From Erythroxylum novogranatense (Eukaryota; Streptophyta; Magnoliopsida; Malpighiales; Erythroxylaceae), in assembly GCA_029891385.1 (NCBI GenBank), contig CM057228.1, positions 62,750,523 to 62,814,522 on the forward strand: DNA of 64,000 nt, in the 5' to 3' direction. The translations under genes and the position numbers were made by a program. Numbering within the stretch: the stretch's first letter is position 1; every line of letters begins with the position of its first letter. Positions 1-10,446 of this stretch are shown piece by piece. Below the pieces are notes generated by a model that saw only the letters and a list, made by a program, of their open reading frames with translations, was not told the DNA's origin and searched no databases.

Positions 1-22
1 AAGCTGCTGTTGCCCAGGAGTT

Positions 23-334
23 GTGGACGGTATGGCTCAATTATTTAATTCAGCAGTTTATGTTCTGATTGATACTGGCTCTACACATTCATTTGTGTCC
101 TCAAGTCTGAATATGCATGCTGTGAATCCTGAGATTATGGATAATTTTTTGGTTGTTAGTACTCCTTTAGGGAGTAAGGTGGTGATCAGTTTAGTCTACA
201 AGAAGTGTGAGCTCAGTATCGAAGGTGCTGGATTGGTAGTAGATTTGCTACCTCTAGACCTAAAGGGGCTAGATGTCATACTAGGTATGGATGCCATGGA
301 AAAGTACCATGCAAAGTTAGATTGTAACCGTTAG
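23..334 (+). pseudogene. Retroviral-type aspartic protease domain (Tekay-like)
   Basis: An open stretch of about 100 codons covers the protease of the pol polyprotein, which cleaves Gag-Pol during particle maturation. The catalytic motif IDTGSTHSF is visible near codon 17. The second conserved motif, DVILGMD, is near codon 85. Both are characteristic of Ty3/gypsy proteases. The frame stops at 332-334 and the linker to RT is out of frame. It belongs to the element whose RT begins about 250 bases downstream. Confidence 0.85.
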
Positions 335-569
335 GAAGTGGAGTTTGACCTGGGAAATGGAGAGAAGGTGGTCTTCAAGGGGGACAGGAAGATGCCAGCA
401 CCGAGGATCATTTCGACTTTGCTAGTGTGACGGATGATGGGCGAGGGGTGAGTCCTTTTGGCACATGTAGTGGATCCAGAGGTGGAAGTAGGAAGGTTGG
501 AGGATTACCCTATAGTGAGGTAGTTCGGATGTATTTCGGAGGAGTTACGGGTTTGTCACGGTGAGGAAA

Positions 570-1130
570 TTGAGTTTGCAATTGACTTGATTCCGGGCTA
601 TGACCATTTCAATACCACCATACCGGATGGCTCCAGCTGAGTTGAGGGAGCTTAAGGAGCAATTGTAGGAATTATTAGAAAAGCAGTTTATCAGACCAAG
701 TTCATCACCTTGGGGAGCGCCAGTTCTATTTGTTAAGAAGAAGGATGGAACATGGCGAATGTGTATTGATTACAGGAAACTCAACAAGGTGACGATTAAG
801 AACAAGTATCCTCTACCCATGATAGATGATCTGTTTGATCAGCTGTAGGGAGCAAAGGTCTTTTTGAAGATAGATCTCAGGTCAGGTTATCATCAACTCC
901 GAATCAGGGAGTCTGATGTTAGCAAGACTGCTTTCAGGACCCGTTATGGGCACTATGAGTTCAGGGTCATGCCATTCGGACTGACCAATGCTCCAGCTGC
1001 ATTCATGGACCTTATAAACAGGGTTTTTCAGGAGTTTTTAGATCAGTTTGTCATAGTATTTATCGATGACATTCTGGTCTATTCCAAGGGTGAAGGGGAA
1101 CATGCGAGCATCTCGTAATAGTGTTGCAAA
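570..1130 (+). pseudogene. Reverse transcriptase domain, broken (Tekay-like)
   Basis: This is the RT of the same element, which copies the genomic RNA into DNA. From about 700 to 1090 the reading shows the [16 protein letters not shown] block, a [11 protein letters not shown] block, [12 protein letters not shown] and the catalytic box FIDDIL at about 1063-1080. The two catalytic aspartates are present. An in-frame TAG at about 847 splits the fingers from the palm. Another stop follows at about 666, and the frame is lost after 1118. The degenerate connection region 1120-1340 still shows FLGHVIS-like and RRF-like traces in shifting frames. Confidence 0.88.
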
Positions 1131-1343
1131 GATTAAGGAAGAGAGCTATCGCCAAATTCAAGAAGTGTGAATTTTGGCAGATGAAGTGGTTTTCCTTGGA
1201 CATGTGATTTCAGCAGAGAGGATCCATGTTGATCCGAGAAAAGTAGAGGCGGTGGTGAATTGGCAAGAGCCTAAGACAAGAAAAGAGGTACGGAGTTTTC
1301 TAGGCTGGCGAGGTTATTACAGGAGGTTTGTGGAGGATTCTCC

Positions 1344-1849
1344 ATGATAGTCGCTACCGATAACAAAATTGTTGAGGAAGAATCGCAGCTTATCCTGAGC
1401 GAAGAATGTCGGAAGAGTTTTGAGGAACTCAAGCATAGATTAACGAGTGCTCCAATCCTAATCGCCCAATGGAGATCGGGGTATCTGATGTCTGATGATG
1501 CTTTGAGAAAAGGCTTAGGTTGTGTGTTAATGCAGAATGAAAAAGTGATAGCCTATGCGTCACGGTAGTTGAAGCCATATGAGTTGAACTATCCTACTCA
1601 TGATTTAGAGCTAGCAGCGATAATTTTCAGACCGAAAATTTGGAGACATTATTTGTATGGGGTATGACTAGGATCTACACGGATCACAAGAGCCTTAAGT
1701 ATTTACTGAGCCAGAAAGAGCTGAATTTGAGGCAGAGAAGGTGGATTGAGTTACTTAAGGATTATGATTTGATGATTGAGTACCATCCAGGCAAGGCAAA
1801 TGTAGTAGCGGATGCATTGAGTAGGAAGTCATCCATAGCTCATGTCTAG
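1344..1849 (+). pseudogene. RNase H domain, broken (Tekay-like)
   Basis: Two open pieces (1344-1568 and 1640-1849) cover the RNase H domain, which degrades RNA in the RNA-DNA hybrid. Visible landmarks are an SDDALRKGLGCVLMQ stretch (normally SDAS), VIAYASR, then [10 protein letters not shown] and the terminal [14 protein letters not shown] stop follows the YASR motif and the frame changes before the second piece. The usual integrase region follows. Confidence 0.85.
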
Positions 1850-1938
1850 GCAGTTTACTTGCCTTTGTTAGAACAGATGGCTAAGCTTAAGATAAGCTTG
1901 AAGTAGGATAAGTCAGAATGATTCTTGCTTAATTCAGG

Positions 1939-3192
1939 GTGAGGCTGATACTTAGAGAGAAAGTCAAGGAGTTGCAGGAGAAGGATGCAGAATTGAGTGA
2001 GCTTCGTGAAGAAATCCAAAATGGCAAGCAGTCTAAAGTGGTAGTGAGAGATGACGGACTTATGGTAGTCGGAAGCAGATTGTGTATTTCAAATGTTAAG
2101 CAAGTCAAGGATGAGATCTTGGATGAGGCACATAACGCTTTTATTTCATGCACCAGCAAAGCACCGGGATGTCTGAGGATTTGAAGGAGCATTTCGGTGG
2201 AAAGGCATGAAGAGGGATGTAGCAGAGTATGTGGCGGATGTCTAGTGTGTCGCAAGTCAAGGTGAACACCGTGAACCTTCAGTATGTTAAGGCCATTGTC
2301 CATTCTGAATGGAAGTGGCAAAGGATCATTATGGATTTTCGATGGGTTTACCTGTAACTAGTAGGAAGCATGATGCCATATGAGTTATTGTAGATCGGTT
2401 AACAAAGTCATCCCATTTTCTGGCAATTAAGCAGACAGATTCGTTGCAGGTGTTAGCAAAGAAATATATTGATGAGGTAGTGAGGTTGCATGGAGTTCCA
2501 GATTCTATAGTATCCGACAGGGATCCTCGATTTACGTCAAGATTCTGGAGTAGTTTGCAGGAAGCTCTAGGGACTAAGTTGAGTTTCAAGACAAGATTTC
2601 ATCCTCGCACGGATGGTCGACCGAGAGGACCATTCAGACCCTAGAGGGAATGCTCAGAGCGTGTGCCATGGACTTCAAAGGAGCATGGGATGAACATTTG
2701 CCATTGGTCAAATTTGTCTATAACAATTCGTACCATTCGAGCATTCAGATGGCTCCTTATGAAGCGCTGTATGGCAGGAGATGCAGGACTCCAATATGTT
2801 GGGATGAAGAAGGTGAGAGGAAACTGGTAGGACCAGAATTGGTTCAAATGACAATGGATAAGGTTAGTTTGATCAAGCAGCGGCTTAAGGCAGCTCAGGA
2901 TAGAATGAAGAGTTATGCAGATGCTCACAGGAAGGAGATGGAGTACGCAGTAGGTGACAAAGTATTCCTGAAGACGTCTCCATGGAAGGGAGTCATGAGG
3001 TTTGGCAAGAAAGGCAAGTTAAGTCCTCGGTATGTGGGTCCGTATGAGATTCTAGAGAGGATCGGGCCGTTAGCTTACAGGTTGGCATTGCCTCCAGAGT
3101 TGTCTCAGATCCATGATATTTTTTATGTTTCCATGTTGAAAAGTGCAGATCGATCCTTCTCACATTATTCGGACCTCGGAGGTTCAAATTGA
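1939..3192 (+). pseudogene. Integrase domain, broken (Tekay-like)
   Basis: Integrase joins the cDNA to the target. The zinc-finger region (about 2100-2270) is badly damaged. The catalytic core is recognisable from [13 protein letters not shown] at about 2505. Just after HPRTDG (about 2610-2640) a frame change replaces the segment that normally carries the catalytic glutamate. The C-terminal region at 2650-3192 is open and clear: MAPYEALYGRRCRTP, KSYADAHRKEMEYAVGDKVFLK and a PRYVGPYEIL stretch typical of plant chromovirus integrases. Confidence 0.88.
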
Positions 3193-3369
3193 GTGATGAT
3201 CGAGCTATGAGGAGATGCCGGTGACAATTCGGATAGCAAGGAGAAAGTTCTCGTGAACAAGACAATTCGCTAGTTAAAGTCCTTTGGAGGAATCATGCGG
3301 TTGAAGAGGCGTGGGAACCTTTGGATGCAAGGTGGGAGAAGTATCCACACCTCTTCAATGAATCGTAAG
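3193..3369 (+). pseudogene. Chromodomain-like tail remnant
   Basis: After the integrase C-terminus, pieces of an EEMPVTI-like stretch and then LVKVLWRNHAVEEAWEP and a KYPHLFNES ending can be read in shifting frames. In chromoviruses this tail is a chromodomain thought to guide integration to heterochromatin. Here it is interrupted by a stop near 3256 and at least one frame change. A stop at about 3367 lies just before the polypurine tract. Confidence 0.7.
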
Positions 3370-3390
3370 AATTTCGAGGACGAAATTTCT

Positions 3391-3404
3391 TAAGGGGGGA
3401 GAAA
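3391..3404 (+). other. Polypurine tract of the Tekay-like element
   Basis: The run aaggggggagaaa lies directly before the LTR that starts TGTTAG. It is the expected primer site for plus-strand DNA synthesis. It is preceded by a purine-rich ttcgaggacgaaatttctt motif. The same motif occurs, in minus orientation, next to the 3' LTRs of NA1 (27093-27130) and NA2 (43736-43775), showing these families are related. Confidence 0.85.
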
Positions 3405-3690
3405 TGTTAGCCCCAATTTTTTTTTAAAAATTAAGCATGATTAGATTAATTGAGTAAGTTATGTTAGCATTAATTGAGTTGAGATTAATTAATATGTGAT
3501 AACATTAAAGAGTTAGGTGGTGAGTTAATGAGGTTAAATGTGTTAGTTGGGCCTTAATGAGGTAGGAAAGAAAAGAGAATAAGTGGGCTTGAAAGATAAG
3601 TGGGCTTGAGAAGTTTAAAGAGGAAAATAAGAAGGGAGGAAGAAGAAGTGAATGGGCTTGGGCCTATGGGCTTAAGTAATTAATAAGGAG

Positions 3691-3698
3691 TATAAAAG
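3691..3698 (+). promoter_or_regulatory. TATA box in the Tekay-like LTR
   Basis: TATAAAAG sits 287 bases into the LTR, in the part expected to hold the U3 promoter. It is followed by a purine-rich leader. The equivalent place in NA1 and NA2 LTRs (minus strand) has TATATATAAGG. Transcription would be expected to start about 30 bases downstream, which is inference. Confidence 0.65.
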
Positions 3699-3937
3699 AG
3701 GAGGGAAATAAGTGAGTTAGTAGTAGAGAAGAGGGGAGTTACGAAAATTTGAGGGAGAGAAGAGAGAGGTTTCGTGGAAGATAAAAGAAGAAGGAGAAAA
3801 GGAAAGAAGCTTGGCTAGGGTTTGATATTCCAAGAGTTTGAGTGAGAGTTTGAAGAAGGTTCAAGAAGGAAAAGTGTAGAGGAGGAGCTAAGCTACATTT
3901 TGAACCAAGAAACTCTTGGGTTGAGTCAAGAATCAAG

Positions 3938-4891
3938 GTAAGTCATGAATTCAAGTGTTAATTTTTAGTTGGGTTTTGGTGTAGAAAGCTTAGAAATGAA
4001 GTGGGTTTAGTGATTTTAAGGTTGATTTCATGAAAAAGGTTATGTAGAATTTCAATTGAATTTGTGTTGAATTGGATTTTTGTTTCTCTTGAAGTAGAGC
4101 AAGAGAGAGGAGAAGAGCAAGGAGAAGAGCACTCCTAAGCAAGGATTAAGCAAGTTATAAGGTGGGTTTCATTTTTATCTTTATGCTAGTAAGTTCTAAA
4201 GACTATCTTAACTAATAGAATTAATGTTTTTCAATTGCCTTGAGATGAACATTGATTGAGCTTTGATTGTGTACAAAATGAATTATGATTGCCATTATGT
4301 GAAAGCTTGAACAGTATATGACATTGCTTGATATTGCTTGAAAAGTCCATGATTTGAATGAGCATGAATATTAGTGAAATCATGAAATGTGAGTTAAGCA
4401 TGAAATACAATTTCCAAAAATCAGCTATGTGGATGCATAAAAAAAATCCATTTTCAGAAATCAGCCAGTGGACAAGAAACGTCCAGATTTTGATGCATGA
4501 ATACATATTATGTGGGTACTTAAGTCCACCCAATGAGTCACGTGCACGTTGACAAAGATAGGCTTCACCACTTTGCCGATTGTGGCATAGGATGTTCCTT
4601 TTGGACTCCTCGAGATACGACTACACTTGTGTAGCTAAATCGATTATTATGGACTTATCTTACCATCATTTGTGTGTTATGTGTTAGCATGTATTTGCAA
4701 GAATGATAGATGCATAAATCATGAAAGTTATGCTTTTAGCTTGATGAATTTGTGGAATGCAAAGATGTATGTTTGTTTGATGAGAGAATTGCTAACAGTA
4801 TGAATAATGAAAAGAATTCACTTATTTGCATAAATATAAACATGTTACCCACGAGTTTAAAGCTCACCCTCCAATTCAGTCCCATCTCCAG
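3938..4891 (+). other. Putative LTR-embedded intron (Tekay-like LTR)
   Basis: A strong donor-like site, CAAG|GTAAGT, lies about 247 bases after the TATA box. A pyrimidine-rich acceptor-like site, CCCATCTCCAG|GTGAG, lies 954 bases from the donor start. Sites in the same relative positions occur in the solo LTR (21991-22893) and in NA1/NA2. The signal is seen in the sequence. That it is spliced is inference. Confidence 0.45.
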
Positions 4892-5370
4892 GTGAGGAGC
4901 ACGAGATCGACCACCGAGCTTAAAGGCATTACTCCGGAAATGGATAACTTTTTGTTTTTTTCAAGTTAAATTTTGTAAATCAATGCTTTAGATGCATTTT
5001 GGGCAAGTTTACTTTTGTAAGTTGTATTTTGGATTTTGGGATACAAGTGGCTTAAAATGCCCTCTAAAGCCTTTTAATAACTCATATCTTCATATGAATG
5101 CAAGAATGTTAAGTTCTAATGTAATTTGTGCAATTCATGTATGTTTTATAATAATGCATCATGGTGTGGTTTGAATTTGACAAGAGGGAGGAAATGAAAT
5201 TGCTTTATAGTTTGGGTTTGATTAGAATGCTAGGAGTGTGTTGTTGCCATTGAAGATCCATTCGGATAATTAGGTTGGTATGTGTTGTGGGATATGGAGG
5301 ATTTAGGTTTTATGTAGGTACTTGGATTGAAGAGGGTTTAGAGGGTGAAATGTTGTTGTTGGCGAGAAAG

Positions 5371-5600
5371 TTACACACTGTGTGAAATTTCACCTGACAT
5401 GTGTAAATCAATCTTGAGGAGACGCAGATTAGCGATGGGTTACATGACTGTGTGAATTTTCACACGATGTGTAAATCCAGTGCAAGAGTTTTAAATGGGT
5501 TACACAGCCTGTGTGAATTTTCACACAGACTGTGTAAACCCATCTTAGCCCATCCGAAGGTTACATGATGTGTGTGATAAAGATAAATTTCACACACTTT
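5371..5600 (+). repeat. Dyad-rich tandem array in the Tekay-like LTR
   Basis: Four units begin with ttaca at 5371, 5440, 5500 and 5561 (spacing 60-69 bp). Units pair tgtgtgaattttcacaca-like segments, so each can fold on itself. The third spacer contains ccgaaggttaca, which is also the core of the arrays in the Athila-like element (57917-58105 and 60752-61077). Confidence 0.8.
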
Positions 5601-6648
5601 TGTGCTTTTCGTGATATGAACATAGTGGGTTCTTTTGGTCATAACTCCTTCGTTTGACCTCCGATTGAGGCGATTCTTGTGGCGTTAGTTTTCAACAATA
5701 TTTTACTACCTTACCCTAAAAAAAATTTCATGGTCATTGGTTTCAAATCCTAGGAGTTCGATCTTTTGGAAGTGAGTGGTCGGGTTGGAGAGTCTTACCG
5801 GGCTATGAACCAACTTCGGATTTTTACGCATATCTTGAGCTATAGAGCTCCAAATGAGGTGATTCTTGAACCATTAGATTTCTAAGACACATATCTATCT
5901 CTCCATGAAAAATTATGTCATTAGAGTTAAATTGAAAAAGTTGCTTTAAGGCAAGAAAGAGGTTGGGTGAGAGAATATATTTGGGGAATGAGCACCTTTG
6001 GTATTCTAATGATATCTTGAGTTAGGGAAGCTCCGATTGAAGTGATTTTTATTGCTAATTATATAACGGCAGGAAATTTCATATCAGCTTAGGATTTGGA
6101 TTTTGATTTTGGGTCCTAAGAAGATTATTATTTTTTAATTGGAGGTTAATTACGATGAATCTTACGAATTTTGTACGGAGGACTTCCATGACTTTGGAGT
6201 TGTATATAGGTATGAGGGTTTCGTATTAAGTAGTTGGGTTCCGAATTCGGGCCCCAACAGTAATGCTTCTATGCCATTCACATCCATCAAATTTCTGTTT
6301 TAAGTTAGCAAAATAACTGATATAATAGCTCCATTTTCACATTTGGCAGTACATAGCAATGTTTCCAATGAAGAACATCATTAGTGCATTGGAGAGATTG
6401 ATTCCAATTTGTTTTATGCTTGCTTACAATTTGTTTCAAGTGCTAAAGATTGCAGAGTTCTAAAAGCTCAAAACTCTCCTAAGCCCTTGAACAACATCTG
6501 GCAGTACATAGCAATGTTTGCAATGAAGGAAAATAGCATATTTTCAATCATCTTTTGATTATGAGGAAAACAAATAATTTGAGGATGCATGTTTTCAGTC
6601 ATAGTAGTAAGTAATTTAGCTAATAAGAGTAAGTAATAGCATATTTTC

Positions 6649-6694
6649 AGTCATAGCAGTAAGTAATTTAGCTAAATTACTTACTGCTATGACT
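6649..6694. repeat. Perfect 46-bp palindrome
   Basis: The 23 bases from 6649 read agtcatagcagtaagtaatt plus tag and are followed without spacer by their exact reverse complement. A direct, slightly changed copy of the left arm lies at about 6596-6618. No gene or element end is evident here. Confidence 0.9.
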
Positions 6695-7094
6695 TTCCTC
6701 CAGAAATAGTATGCGAGCATTTACACCATTGTAGGATTAAAGCCATTTCAATTGGAAAATATAGCTAAGTACTCTAAGAACAAAGAAATAGAGAGAAAGA
6801 AAATAGCATAAGAAAATAACTTAAATACTCATTGGACAACGTAGCTATAGCTCCCCAACAACCTCACTAAGGATATTAATTGGATTATTATCATATTTAT
6901 TGGTTTAGGCATGGTATAGGTATGTTCCTTTCTATCCAAGTTCAATCCTGATATAGGTCTGAATGAAATTATGGAGCAAGGTCCATGACATATAGGTGGT
7001 CAACCCATATTGGCACAAAGATGGAAAACATAAACCAAATGTGATAGAGGTAATATTGAATCTTTTCTAATCTGGATTAATTTCCATAATATGT

Positions 7095-7960
7095 CATTAA
7101 AGTTCTAGACTATTGAAGGCTTGAGTTATTTGGACAACTTAATTGGAAAATTGATAGACCTAAAATACTAAGTTGATAATATGAAGTGAATATATTATGC
7201 TAAAATCTATACTGAAGTTAAAATAGAAGCTAAACTTCTTCAAAGTATTCCAATCCTCAAGCTAGGAGAGGATGGGGATATGGTGTGCTGTGAAATTCCA
7301 ATTACTTCCCCTTGAAAGCCTAATAATCCAAGAAGTGGAATCCTATAGGTAAGGTTTTCAAGACAAGTGAGCATGATAAGCTATGGTGGTTATATAATTC
7401 TAAAATTACTTCACATAGGGATGCATAAAACATTATTGTTAATGCTAATAATGTTGAAGTTATTGGAATTGAATCATAATTTTTTTATTAATGTTATAGT
7501 TGGACATATTCTAATTGAAAAGCCATAGAACTAACCTGAATTACATGAGGAAATTCCTCCTGAACTAGTTGAAAACCTTTTTCTCAAGGAAATTTGTAAA
7601 TAATCAGTAACTAGGATAAGAGGAAGAGCAATAAGGAAAAATGGAAAAATAGGATAATAGGGGACCTTACCCCTAATGACAATCATGGTGTGAAATTTTA
7701 TAAGGATGAATGGCCCTCTGAAAAGATATTTTGTTAAAGAGGTCATAGTTGACAAAAACTTTGCTTGATGATCTTGTAACAAAAATAAAATCCACTAACT
7801 TACGATATGACCTCAGCTTTTTAGAGATAATTTAGTTATTCTAAGCTTTATAGGTAGATTTTACACTTGGTCTAATAAACAACTAAATGAATTGTTTATT
7901 CAGAAAAAGCTTGATCGAGCCTTGGTTAATCATGCTCTATATATTCACGAGAAACCCTAA
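7095..7960 (+). pseudogene. Decayed LINE fragment
   Basis: In one frame at about 7105-7250, a stretch reads like the DUF4283 domain that begins many plant LINE ORF1-type proteins (YLDNLIGKLIDLKY, then YYAKIYTEVKIEAKLLQ). At about 7853-7937, GRFYTWSNKQ and IQKKLDRALVNHAL resemble the plant LINE endonuclease segment. Stops and frame changes separate them. The relation is judged from motif style only. Both pieces are short, and no reverse transcriptase follows. Confidence 0.45.
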
Positions 7961-8573
7961 CACTGTTCATCCAACTCTTGTCCATAGAGCAACAAATACC
8001 TATCAATTCACTCTAAAAATGAAAACATTATGTTATGTTAGTAAGCGAAGGATGAGGAAAGGTTAAATACGTACCTAAATGAAGTTGTAGAACAACTAAC
8101 TGTTAACGTAGCAAAACTTATTTTTTGCTAACCTACGTTTATAATGTGAATTAGGCCGTTGCTCTACACATACTAATATGTATAATTTGCCTTGCTATTT
8201 CATAAACTATACGGACAACTAGGGAGAGAGCAATAAAAAAAGTCATAAAACAAATTAAGCAAAATATGACATTTCATTTATCTATTTATGTATGAATGTA
8301 GGATCCTTACTTTAGCATAAATACAAGAAAACACCATGTGGCATCTCATATAGCAAACCTCATAGCTAAAGTATGAATGCAAATATAACAATTAACAATC
8401 GAGCAACTTTATATTATAAGTTATCATACCTGGTTCTTGTTTTCCAATGGCACCTCCAACTATCTCCTCCTCACACTTGCAACTAGTATCTGTCATCAAG
8501 CACGAATAAGTATTTTGGTTAAGATTAGAATAAATTACATCACACTCTTTATTATTGACTATATAATAGTAAG

Positions 8574-8629
8574 AAGGCTAGGTTTGGTACTTATTTCATG
8601 CTTATGGAATAAGTAACAAACCTAACCTT
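8574..8629. repeat. Imperfect 22-bp inverted repeat
   Basis: Arms 8574-8595 and 8608-8629 match at 20 of 22 positions around a 12-base loop (arm starts aaggctaggtttggtactta). It could form a stable stem-loop. No miRNA precursor or MITE assignment is possible from sequence alone. Confidence 0.75.
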
Positions 8630-8654
8630 CTTGGAGTGCTCTTGCCACTTATAT

Positions 8655-9805
8655 TTTTAGCATTTCGAGTGCTTACAGCCACTTATATTTACAATTGTTT
8701 ACATAGTTGAGTTTTCAACTTCATATGTCCTTTTAAAATGTTGTGAAAGAAAATGGCAGATATATCTCATTCATATTGTAGTACTGAATTTGTTTATTAA
8801 TGAATGCATCTTTATCTTACCATGTTACAGTGAGGCAGCCACAGATGATTCATTGACATTCTTGATAATTTAGTGGTTTGCTAAGTATAGGACAAATTGA
8901 AACTAAATGTCATTGGCATATATTTATACAAGTAGCTGGCAGCTATATGTAGATAGTCATTGAGTTTACATTAATGATGCAATTTACATTAATGATGCGA
9001 TACCTAAGCCTATTTCTGCTATGCCTATCCCATTCCATTTCACATGAACTAAAGCATGTATGCTACATATATTAGATGAGGTAAAACAATTAACATTTAA
9101 AATTTTAAGGTAAAAGAAGCGAATTATAGAATTATGTTTTCTTAGTTTACAAAACTGCATAAATAAATGGGAATTATGTTCAATTAGAATTATAAATTAT
9201 ATGTGTATCGTGTTGTACACAAGTCCGAAGCATCACAAATCATGTTTAGTTTAGGGACTGTGCTATACCATCTTTCAAGCCCAATATGCTATCATAGAGA
9301 AAACACTGAAATGCATATATCATGTTTTTAAAATATAATAGTGAAAAGAAAACCCATAAAATATGTAAAAGTTATTATAACCTATAACGCTCGCAACTAT
9401 ATGCTCACCGCCATCTATCATTGATTGCACCTATTTTGATTTGGTATGATGAAATTGAGGAAGCAGTTCAAACCAAAGGCATGTTTGCAATGAATCAATA
9501 ATTTATAGTGACAATATCAGTGCCACAATTTGCAAAAAGTGTGAGCATATGAAGGTAGATTATTCAGCCAAAGAAAAGTAAGAAAATTTTCCAGAACACG
9601 GTGAAGAAATAAGTTATCTGTTTATGGCTCATTATGACTCTAAGTAAGTAATATTGTTGTAATTGCTCGGAAAAGCGAGTAATAATGCATCAAATGAATG
9701 TTTTCAAACTTTTTTAGCCTTTGGAGTACTTACTGCCACTTATATTTTCAATTGTTTACCTACTTGAGTATTGAACTTCAAATGTCCTTTTAAAGTGTTT
9801 TGACA
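8655..9805. repeat. Pair of ~90-bp direct repeats
   Basis: The segments at about 8655-8750 and 9716-9805 share gccacttatatttacaattg-like and cttcatatgtccttttaaa-like stretches in the same order. They are about 1.06 kb apart. They may be an old duplication or the ends of a decayed element. Confidence 0.55.
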
Positions 9806-10359
9806 AATACTTGATTTAAACTATTTCAAAAGATTACTTAAGTTTGTTTGAAGATGATCAAGAGATTTTATTTAAAGTCCAAAATAAGATTCATGTTGAA
9901 TATGCAAGGATTTAGTTATGAAAGAATACATATAAATAATCATGTAATAAGTGAGTTTCTAATTCATCCAAAAGGTATTGTACATACATATATAAATGGG
10001 AGATTAAAGTGTAAACTTTAGATTCATATTGTTGTCCAAAAGTTTATGAATGACAGTTTTTAACTAAAAGAACATTTAAGCTAATTAAGTCTAGACTTTA
10101 TAGAGGCTAATTGCATTAAAATTAAAACTTGGAGGAGTTGAGAGATGTTAATTAACCACAGCTCTAATTGAAGATATGCTTAGTTGTTTAGTTAATGTGT
10201 ATGTGTTCATACATCTTCCAAATAAAGATTCAATTGTATGTGGAAAATGGTCATCATTTAAACTTCAAAGATAGGCATATTTGCATCAGATTCATAGTTT
10301 TTGTTTCTTTTAATCTAATGCCTGCATACATCTGTTATACCAATATATATGCATGCTTA

Positions 10360-10446
10360 GAGAACACAAGAGCAGTAAAGAATAATGAGAACACAAGATC
10401 AACCATGAGAACACAAGATCAGTAAAGAGAACATAAGATCAGTTAA
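10360..10446. repeat. 20-bp tandem repeat, four units
   Basis: Four copies of a unit resembling gagaacacaagatcagtaaa lie head to tail, with small changes and one 6-base spacer. No function is evident. Confidence 0.75.

Larger units (their letters stand above)
1..6259 (+). mobile_element. Ty3/gypsy chromovirus, Tekay/Del-like, 3' part
   Basis: This is a plus-strand LTR retrotransposon whose 5' LTR, gag and start of pol lie before the window. Domain order is protease, reverse transcriptase, RNase H, integrase, then a C-terminal tail with a chromodomain-like remnant. That is the Ty3/gypsy order, and the tail points to the chromovirus branch. A polypurine tract at 3391-3400 is followed at 3405 by an LTR that starts TGTTAG and ends CCAACA at 6259. 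The reading frame changes many times and contains many stops, so the copy is dead. The five bases after the LTR, gtaat (6260-6264), would be the right target-site duplication. Its left partner is outside the window. Assignment to Tekay/Del rather than another chromovirus rests on RT/IN style and the very long LTR. Confidence 0.9.
3405..6259 (+). repeat. 3' LTR of the Tekay-like element (2855 bp)
   Basis: It starts TGTTAG and ends CCAACA, with the PPT immediately upstream. In order it contains: a TATA box at 3691; a purine-rich leader; a donor-like site at 3937/3938; a block with CACGTG at 4539-4544; an acceptor-like site at 4891/4892; a dyad-repeat array at 5371-5600; and a conserved block with ggtcataactcc at about 5636, then gcatatcttgagctatagag at about 5829. 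No protein-coding potential is credible here. Confidence 0.9.

Noticed and set aside
4231..5642. Short frames on both strands inside the Tekay-like LTR.
   Set aside because: They are under 110 codons, have no domain, and overlap the putative intron and dyad array.
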